NCBI GenBank assembly: GCA_022560025.1
Contig: JAFISE010000312.1
Location: forward strand, 1 to 24,000
DNA: 24,000 bases
Direction of reading: 5' to 3'
Source: Stagonosporopsis chrysanthemi
Taxonomy: Eukaryota; Ascomycota; Dothideomycetes; Pleosporales; Didymellaceae
Positions 8,728-15,639 of this stretch are shown here, one piece after another. The notes beneath the pieces are model-generated. The model was not told the origin of the DNA, did not search any database, and worked only from the letters and a program-made list of their open reading frames with translations. The first letter of the stretch is position 1; each line of letters opens with the position of its first letter. A program made the position numbers and the translations under genes.

Positions 8728-9189
8728 CTACAGAGCTGCCGCTGCCCTGGCTTCAGAAGCCTGCAGGAGCCTAGCTATTGCGCTGTTCTCCTCCTCTAGC
8801 TCTGCGTTTCGCTCTCGTTCCTCCGCCTGCAGCTCCTCTGCCTCTCCTAAGTCTGCTGGATTAGCTGCAGCTAGAGAGGCGGCGCTAGGGCCCTCCCACG
8901 CAAGGTGCTCCTCTACTAGCTCGTGGTTGCTAGCAGCTAGTCCATAGCCGCGCGGGAGGGCAGCAGCGGCAATCTGCATCCCTGTATTAGCAGGCGTCGG
9001 CTGGGGCGTGTCTCCTGCAAGGAGAGGCTCATAGGCAATAAAAGTAGGGGGGGCCTGCAGCTGCGGAACGCGCCGGCGGAGGTACTGCTGTTGGTTACGC
9101 TCCCTCTTTGCCTCTGCTGCCTCAGCAGCAGTGGCGTACTTCTTAGGGCGTCCTCTAGGCATCCTGCAGGTAGCAGGAGAGGGGCTCAA
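8728..9189 (-). CDS. AT-hook and coiled-coil DNA-binding-like ORF (153 aa), possible first exon
   Basis: The frame opens at 9,189 (MSPSPATCRMPRGRPKKYAT). The better start may be the second Met (PRGRPKKYATAAEAAEAKR), since this AT-hook plus basic helix is a typical N-terminus of fungal nuclear and transposon-associated proteins. Residues 10-40 are basic (RGRPKKY, KRERNQQQYLRRR). Residues about 110-150 form a Glu/Leu-rich coiled coil (EAEELQAEERERNAELEEE). The ORF stops at 8,730-8,728, only 11 bp before the Met of the 1,199-aa frame and in a different phase. A candidate 71-nt intron (8,731 to 8,661, GTAGGT...TTAG) would splice it in phase into that frame and make one protein of about 1,330 residues. 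Confidence 0.6.
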   Translation of the reverse strand: MSPSPATCRMPRGRPKKYATAAEAAEAKRERNQQQYLRRRVPQLQAPPTFIAYEPLLAGDTPQPTPANTGMQIAAAALPRGYGLAASNHELVEEHLAWEGPSAASLAAANPADLGEAEELQAEERERNAELEEENSAIARLLQASEARAAAAL

Positions 9190-9718
9190 GGGGGGAGGGG
9201 GTAGGAGAGAGTAAGAGTGAGGAGGTGCAGCAGGAGGCGCGGTGCTGTACGTGCAGCAAGAAGTAGCTGCTCAGGCTGCAAGAGAGTCAGCCAGAAACCC
9301 TACTTAGGCCTAGCGGATTCAGCCAAAAACCCAAATCTAGTAGCGAGCGCTACAAGCTGCGCAAGGCTGCCTGCCTGCGCGTAGCCTGTCTACAGGGCTT
9401 GCAGAGTAGCGTAGCAGCGCTCTGCTTACCTGCTTGCCTGCTTTGCGCCACCGCAACAGCAAAGGGGTGCTAATGCTGCTGCCCGTGGGGGATTTCAGCC
9501 AGAATTCCTGCTTAGGCTTAGCGCGCTGTAGTAGGCCGCCTTTCCCTATTTGGACGCGCTCCTCTAGGGCCCCCATCTTCGCTGCGCTGCAGCACCACCA
9601 CCACAGCCCGCAGAGCTTAGCGGAGCGCGCCGCTGCGCTCGCCAGCCTCTGCTCTATCTTCCTGCGCGCAAACCTTGATGGCGAAAAATCCTAACCTTGA
9701 CCTGCATCCCGGCCCTTG
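9190..9718. other. Upstream spacer with 29-bp direct repeats, GC-rich
   Basis: Upstream of the minus-strand AT-hook ORF, so the promoter is probably here. It contains two copies of a 29-bp word at 9,287-9,315 and 9,495-9,523 (start TCAGCCAGAA, end TTAGGCyTAGCG, four mismatches), plus a shorter TTCAGCCAAAAACCC at 9,318. Small + strand frames such as 9,434-9,694 have no recognisable domain. Confidence 0.5.
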
Positions 9719-9734
9719 AAAAAAAAAAAAAAAA
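9719..9734 (+). repeat. A16 homopolymer at the junction with the Penelope-like element
   Basis: Sixteen consecutive A residues end exactly where the 5' direct repeat of the retroelement begins (9,735). They mark the switch from GC-rich to AT-rich DNA. They could be the poly(A) end of a retroposed sequence lying to the left, or chance. Confidence 0.7.
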
Positions 9735-10163
9735 GACTTGGAGACCTTCGCTAGCCTCAGCTACCACGTGACCTAGTAGCGGCTCGGTTGAGTCCGCGAA
9801 CCATCACGTGCCGGCCTTGGCCGGCGCTTGGTCCAACCAAGGTTCGGAATCTCGGCTTATCCCCGAATCCCGACACTGTGGTAAGGTACTACACAAGTAC
9901 TTGCGAACTTCCAAAACTGTCTAAAAGGATTGTGTTAAGGAGGCACAGCAAGGTCAGCCGCCCTAGCAGTACGGGAGCCTAACTTTTAAGTGCCTACAGC
10001 CAGGGCATTTTTCCTCTGCTTGCAAGTACTTAAACACTAAGTACATTAGTCCCTAATAAGCCTTCAAGGCGAAAGACATCTGTTAGCTTACTACCTAGCT
10101 GTCTAGGACTCTTATTGTTTATTAGTTATCTTTACGTTGATCTCCTTTATTGAATAACCCTAA
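9735..10163 (+). repeat. 5' pseudo-LTR direct repeat (copy 1)
   Basis: This is the less damaged copy. It retains two CACGTG boxes (9,765-9,770 and 9,805-9,810) and CpG sites that are lost in copy 2. About 44 differences from copy 2 by hand count are all transitions: 41 show T/A in copy 2 and three near 9,989-9,997 show T in copy 1. It ends in AATAACCCTAAC, containing one telomere-type unit, followed by a short leader to the ORF start. Confidence 0.9.
10031..10121 (+). ncRNA. Hammerhead ribozyme, core damaged at two Gs (copy 1)
   Basis: Stem I is AGTCC (10,048-10,052) with GGACT (10,106-10,110), extended outward by TAAACACTAA (10,031-10,040) against TTATTGTTTA (10,112-10,121; 9 of 10 pairs). 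The core box is CTAATAA (10,053-10,059), where the consensus is CTGATGA. Stem II is GCCT/AGGC (10,060-10,070), followed by GAAA (10,071-10,074). Stem III is AGACA (10,074-10,078) with TGTCT (10,100-10,104). The residue before the predicted cleavage is A10,105, preceded by CU, so the site is CUA. Both core deviations (G5 and G8 to A) are TpG-to-TpA changes, the RIP context. The fold is complete, but catalysis should be lost. Confidence 0.8.
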
Positions 10164-10192
10164 CTAACTGTTTAACAAAGCGACTATACACA

Positions 10193-13100
10193 ATGCTAAC
10201 CTCTATGCGTAGCTTTAACACAGCTGATGTTGAGGTTGGACGCAACGTCTAATCTACAACTACCCTTAGAGAGCTTCTTAGATGCGTCTCTACTCTATTT
10301 AATCCTCAAACTGCAGAGGTAGTTAACAAAGTATACTAGTGCGCTGTAAAGGCTAATTACGTCTGCGCCTATTTATCAACCCTTAAGAAGCATAAGCAAG
10401 ATGCAACCTTCCTATCTAAAATAATAGGTTATATCTAACAGCTAGTGTTCTAAATCTTAAAAGAGTACAAGACAACTATAACCTAGAAGGCTTCTAAGAC
10501 TGCACTTAAAGTTGCCTGCAGGATAAATTACACTGCTGTGTTGGACAAAGCTATCCTTATTAAGAAAGCTAAACTGTTACATCTTTAAATTATTTGCTGC
10601 AAGGATTTGTTTAAAAGCAAAATAGCACTTATCTTAAAAGAAGTAACTGCAGAATTAATGTCAGATGCTAGTGTCGCTCTATCTGCAGACGGCACAGCAA
10701 TTAAGAACACAATTCCTAAATTTCTAGTACGCAATTACTAGATCTTCTAGCAATGCAAAGACCTCTACTCCTCTAGAGCCCTTACACTCGCTTTTATAGT
10801 CGTACAATAAGAGAATGTATTAAAAATAAGAGCTCTTTTGTTAAAAAAGGACTTAGACAGCGACATTAATATAGTAGATAAGCCTAAGAAGCTTGATACT
10901 GTTGCAAAGCTTGTTAAAGAAGAAATTAAGCGCCTGCAGAAAACAAGAAAAATACCTTTTGCTTAGAAGACTAGTCAGTTGCGCACAGCCTACGCTAAGC
11001 CCTCTAACTTAGACGCTAACTTCTGCAGCAAAAAAACCTGCACAAGGTTGCGTAAACAAACAACAACGTGCACCTAAACCTAAGCCTTGCAAAGGCAAGA
11101 CGCCCTAAGCTAACTAAGGCAAAGGAAACAGAAAAGAGAATAGGAAGAAGAAATCTTAAAAGAAATAAAGCTTTTAAGTTAAGCCTAGTCTAGATACGTT
11201 CTGCAGGTTGGTAGCTTGTCTTGCTATACCTCCTGCTCTTAAGCAGCGACTTAAGTTTTACATCGTAATTGTACGCTAGAAAGCACTAATACAATATTGT
11301 ATTTTATAGAGAAACATTTAGATCTGTTTAACAGCGTTAGCACTGCTGCTAGAAATTAATTTGTGTTTTGTTAAACTCCTATGTACCTTATTGAACACAG
11401 CTATAAATTTGCCTTAGGCTTATTTTTAGGACCTAACGTCCGTCTACCAAGAGACGTAGAGTATTTGCTAGCGCTGAATGCTAAGTTTATCCTACACAAA
11501 CAACCGAATAATCTTCTGATTTACAACGCCTAGTTAAAGCTTAAATAGAGCGTCTGCATACGCTAGCACTTCTAAGGATTAAATTCACAACTGTTAAAAT
11601 TCTACGTTCCTAAACTGAACTAGAACCTACCTGCTGCCTTATTATAGATTAAAAAAGAGTTAGAACAAGGCAAGGACTTACTGTTCTTACAAACAGCAGC
11701 CCTAAACCTTGGAAACCTCTGTAAGCCTAATCTAGACTTATATTGCATCTAAGAGCTTCTCTGGTTGTTACAGTTCCTAGTAAAGCTTACTAACAAAAAT
11801 CTTAGTCTAGCAGTAATCTATAAGAATTAGTACAGAGAGCAATGCTACAAGCTTCTTGCTAATGCTACTACGTACAAAACAGTAGACTTAGATAAACTAC
11901 TAAACGTGTTAAAGTAGATTTTAGAATCTGTTACAGACATTATTACAGAAAGGCTAGTACACAGTTCTGCTGCTAAATACCTCTCCTTGTTAACAGATGA
12001 TTAGAAACTTCCTTCCTTCTATAGCATCCTAAAGGTGCACAAGGAAGTATAGAGCTTGCGACTAATTATCCCTAGTTACTCCTAGGCTACAAGAAGATGC
12101 TCTGAACTAGCAGACTTTGTCCTTAGACAAGTTATTAAAGAAACTCTACCTTAGTGCGTAGAATCGTCTAAAGCTGTAGTCTTAATGCTTAAAAAAGAAT
12201 CCTTTATACAGTTAAATAACGTGTAGCTTGTAACAGGTAACGTACAAAGCTTCTACACAAACGTCCTAATTGCAGAGACAGTCTAAGAGATTAGCAACCT
12301 CTTAGGCAATAAGGTCTACAAAGGAATCAGCACTGCTGCTATTAAACCCCTGCTAAAGGTTGTTATGTAGTGCAACCTGTTTGAATTTAAGGATATCCTG
12401 TTCTAGCAGAAGAACAGCGTCGCAATAGGCACCTTATGTGCTCCTGCCTTTGCAAACCTTTCTCTTAGCCTCCTAGAACTCTAAACCGATGTAGCCCTCT
12501 TAGAGGAAGAGCAACGTAAGGCAGGCTTGTGCTTCTACGTCTGCTACATCGACAATATTTTCCTTATTTTCAAAGGATCTCAGACAGCCCTTGATTTGTA
12601 GCTAGCTGCATACACGCGCAAGTTAGAGCCTTACACAATTAATTAGGAAATCTTATTATGCGCCTAAACAACGCTGTTCTTAGATATTAAACTGTTCTTC
12701 TAGCAAGGGCTTAGACTTGTAAGGTTGCAAACACAGGTCTATTGTAAGCGCATAAACAAACATCTATATATTCCCTAGTTATTAGCTTACCCTACTACAG
12801 TAAAACAAGCTTTTGTTAAAGCTGAACAGACCTACTTTATAATTCTCTGCTCTAACTAACACTTGTACAAAGAACAAGTTACAGAGTTTTTTAAAGCGTT
12901 ACAGCAGCATAGATACCTACTTAATATACTTTGTTAATAGAAGAAACTAGTGCAGTACAGAGACTAAGCGTAGACCCTCTCTAAAAAGAAGGAAACGCTA
13001 GCTAGGCTACTTCTTATGCTGCCCTCTTTATACAACAAAATATAAGAATATCTAGACATTTAAAGCGTCTTAGAAAAGATGCAAGACTCCTAGAGATAAC

Positions 13101-13324
13101 AAGGGCTAATACCCTAGTTACTCTACAGACCTCTTATTAAATCCCTAAGACAGACAGAGAACCTTTTTAACAAGATCTCTGCCTAGAACAAAGCAGTAAT
13201 AAAGGACTAAAATTTTAAATCTCTAATCAGCTTCCCTTTAAAGAAGCACTGTAGGTGTTAGGAATTAGTAGCACAAGATGCTAAACTGGAAGGAACAAGC
13301 TTACTACCCTACCCTTTCTCCTAA
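10193..13324 (+). pseudogene. Penelope-like reverse transcriptase, RIP-inactivated, endonuclease-lacking
   Basis: One reading phase runs from the ATG at 10,193 to about 13,322 (about 1,043 codons) without a detected indel, broken only by TAA/TAG codons at former Gln/Trp positions. Codons about 1-520 are a basic, unrecognised N-terminal region. Penelope hallmarks follow in order: NKNLSLAVIYKN (about 534), FYSILKVHK (about 609, family form LPKxHK), GNVQSFYTN (about 683, motif A with Asp changed to Asn), QKNSVAIGT (about 739), and YIDNIFLIF (about 785, catalytic YIDD with the second Asp changed to Asn). About 240 further codons lack a recognisable GIY-YIG domain. The frame terminates at a TAA formed by the telomeric repeat. 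An intact version would copy the element RNA onto a DNA 3' end. Other RT families are unlikely given the LPKxHK-type motif. Confidence 0.88.
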
Positions 13325-13335
13325 CCCTAACCCTG
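13320..13335 (+). repeat. Short interstitial telomeric repeat at the retroelement ORF end
   Basis: CCTAACCCTAACCCTG, about 2.5 CCCTAA units, lies between the end of the RT frame and the second direct repeat (13,337). Its first TAA is the in-phase terminator of the RT frame. Confidence 0.9.
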
Positions 13336-13336
13336 T

Positions 13337-13765
13337 GACTTAGAGACCTTTGCTAGCCTTAGCTACTACGTAACCTAGTAGTAGCTTAGTTGAGTCCGCA
13401 AACCATTACGTGCCAGCCTTAGCTAGCACTTAGTCTAACTAAGGTTTAGAATCTTAGCTTATCCCTAAATTCTAACACTGTAGTAAGGTACTACACAAGT
13501 ACTTGCAAACTTCTAAAACTGTCTAAAAGGATTGTGTTAAGGAAGTACAGCAAGGTTAGCTGCCCTAGCAGTACAGGAGCCTAACTCCTAAGCGCCTACA
13601 GCTAGGGCATTTTTCCTCTACTTGCAAGTACTTAAACACTAAGTACATTAGTCCCTAATAAGCCTTTAAGGCAAAAGACATCTGTTAGCTTACTACCTAG
13701 CTGTCTAGGACTCTTATTGTTTATTAGTTATCTTTACGTTGATCTCCTTTATTAAATAACCCTAA
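13337..13765 (+). repeat. 3' pseudo-LTR direct repeat (copy 2), heavily RIPped
   Basis: Collinear with copy 1 over 429 bp with no gaps. CpG sites of copy 1 are often TpA here (both strands hit), and both CACGTG boxes are destroyed (TACGTA and TACGTG). It ends in AAATAACCCTAAC and runs straight into the longer telomeric array. Confidence 0.9.
13633..13723 (+). ncRNA. Hammerhead ribozyme, more damaged copy (copy 2)
   Basis: Same fold as at 10,031, shifted by 3,602: stem I AGTCC/GGACT, core CTAATAA (13,655-13,661), stem III AGACA/TGTCT. The GAAA box has become AAAA at 13,673-13,676 (G12 to A), and the stem II loop has one C-to-T. All changes are transitions, so this copy should also be dead. 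Confidence 0.78.
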
Positions 13766-13799
13766 CCCTAACCCTAACCCTAACTCTAACCTTAACCCT
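13760..13799 (+). repeat. Interstitial telomeric repeat array (CCCTAA)n
   Basis: Four perfect CCCTAA units (13,760-13,783), then CTCTAA and CCTTAA variants and a final CCCTG. CCCTAA on the + strand is the orientation of a left chromosome end, meaning the old end pointed left. The array separates the retroelement repeat from the satellite on its right. Confidence 0.93.
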
Positions 13800-14790
13800 G
13801 CACCGTTTACTGTTTACTATCTACTGTTTACTATCTACTGTTTACTATCTACTGTCTACTTTCTACTATTTACTATCTACTGTTTATTATCTACTTTGTA
13901 CTATCTACTATCTACTTTTTACTATCTACTATTTACTTTTTACTATTTACTATCTATATTTTACTATTTACTATTTACTTTTTACTTTTTACTATTTACT
14001 TTCTACTCTTTACTATCTACTATCTTCTTTTTACTATTTACTATCTATTTTTTACTATATACTATCTACTTTTTACTTTCTACCTTTTACTTTTTACTTT
14101 TTACTTTTTACTATCTACTTTCTACTATCTACTATCTACTCTTTACTTTTTACTATTTACTATCTTTTATTTAATATTTACTATCTACTTTTTGCTATTT
14201 ACTATCTACTATCTGCTACTTACTTTTTACTCTTTACTTTTTACTTTTTACTTTTAACTATCTACTATTTACTATTTTTTCTTTACTTTTTACTTTTTAC
14301 TTTTTACTTTCTACTATTTACTTTTTATTTTCTACTTACTAAAATATAACTTATATACTACTTATACTATTTACTATTTACTTTTTACTTTTAACTATTT
14401 ACTATCTACTATCTACTATCTACTGTTTATAATTTACTATTTACTATCTACTATTTACTATTTACTATTTATTATTTACTATCTACTATTTACTATCTAC
14501 TATCTACTATCTACTATTTACTATCTACTATCTACTATTTACTTTTTACTTTATACTATTTACTATCTACTTTCTAATTTCTACTATTTACTATCTACTG
14601 TTTATAATTTACTATTTACTGTTTACTATTTACTATTTACTATTTATTATCTACTATCTACTATTTACTTTTTACTTTCTACTATCTACTTTCTACTCTT
14701 TACTTTTTACTCTTTACTATTTACTCTTTACTATTTACTATTTACTTTTTACTATTTACTATCTACTTTTTACTTTTTACTTTTTATCTT
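13800..14790. repeat. G-depleted TTTACTATCTACT-type satellite
   Basis: About 1 kb of imperfect tandem words built from TTTACTA, TCTACTA and TTTTTACT. The + strand is almost free of G. Read in one phase it yields a YYLLFTF low-complexity translation (13,896-14,174), which is not a gene. The same repeat reappears at 23,930-24,000, beyond the chromoviral element. Confidence 0.9.
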
Positions 14791-15196
14791 AATACTATCT
14801 TATTATTCTAAATAATTTTTTATTATATAAAAATTACTTAAATTTTTTAAATATAATTATATTACTAAACTACTATATTTTTTTTTAATTCTTTTTTTAA
14901 TATATATTACTATCTTATTACCTTATTTTATATTATTATCTTAATACTACTTTACTTTTTTAACTACTATTTTATTATCTTAATACTACTTTATTATCTT
15001 TATACTACTTTATTATATTAAAATTACTATAATATATTAATACTTTTTTATACTATAATAATACTTCTTTAAAATATTAATACTATACTATAATACTATT
15101 ACTATATTTTTTCTTATTTTTCTTACTTTTTATTCTTTAAATTTAATACTATTTTCTATTAATATTACTTTTATAATTTTCTTATCTTTACTTTAC
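14791..15196. other. Extremely AT-rich, G-poor gene-free DNA
   Basis: Mostly A and T with scattered TACT words and homopolymer runs; it reads as a decayed continuation of the satellite. No gene is visible. It ends at TTTAC immediately before the 5' LTR. Confidence 0.7.
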
Positions 15197-15410
15197 TGTT
15201 ACAGGATTCCTTTCTAATACTCTTTAACTTTACCTTAAGCACACCTAGGCTAAGAGCTAGGCTGCGCACAGGCCTTTTATATATATACTCTTATTAAATC
15301 TAAAGGCTTACACTTTAAAGATTTGTCTAATATCTAAATACAACCTTAATTTAGCTTTAAAGCTATCTTATCTACTTTAAGTCTAATTGCCTACTTATAG
15401 TAACTTTATA
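15197..15410 (+). repeat. 5' LTR of the chromovirus
   Basis: Begins TGTTACAGGA and shares an ungapped match of about 214 bp with 23,504-23,717, ending near GTAACTTTATA. TGTTAC at the start is the inverse of GTAAC near the end, as expected for LTR termini. The exact 3' edge (after GTAAC or after TTTATA) is uncertain. Differences between the LTRs look like transitions. Confidence 0.88.
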
Positions 15411-15639
15411 ATTTAAATCCTTTCTATTTCTTTTTAGAAAAAGTAGTTAACTTACAACTTAGAGTAGATTACTAGCTATATATTAATAATAGCTAGAAGA
15501 CATTGTACTCTCTAGAGCGCAACACAGAGCACAAGGGACACACCTCTTAACAACTCTAAGACAACCTTAGAAACACGTTGCAACAACACTAATTATAAAG
15601 ATAATACTTTAGTAGACACGTTAAGTAATAGAAATTTTG

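Larger units (their letters stand above)
9735..13765 (+). mobile_element. RIP-inactivated, telomere-associated Penelope-like element (Athena/Coprina type)
   Basis: Two 429-bp direct repeats (9,735-10,163 and 13,337-13,765; constant offset 3,602, no indels) bracket a single damaged frame with Penelope-type RT motifs. In Penelope-like elements such repeats are called pseudo-LTRs and often carry hammerhead ribozymes, as seen here. No GIY-YIG endonuclease is visible at the C-terminus. CCCTAA units follow the first repeat (10,158), the ORF (13,320-13,335) and the second repeat (13,760-13,799). This orientation is the one expected if reverse transcription was primed by the TTAGGG-strand 3' end of a chromosome. 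Damage is almost entirely C-to-T/G-to-A, so the element died by RIP rather than by deletion. Confidence 0.85.

Noticed and set aside
11400..13000. LINE-type or telomere-specific LINE reverse transcriptase
   Set aside because: The FYxxLKVHK block, the QKNxxAxGT motif and the hammerhead-bearing repeats fit Penelope-like elements better.
13896..14174. 92-codon ORF rich in Tyr, Leu and Phe
   Set aside because: Direct translation of the TACT satellite; no start context and no complexity.
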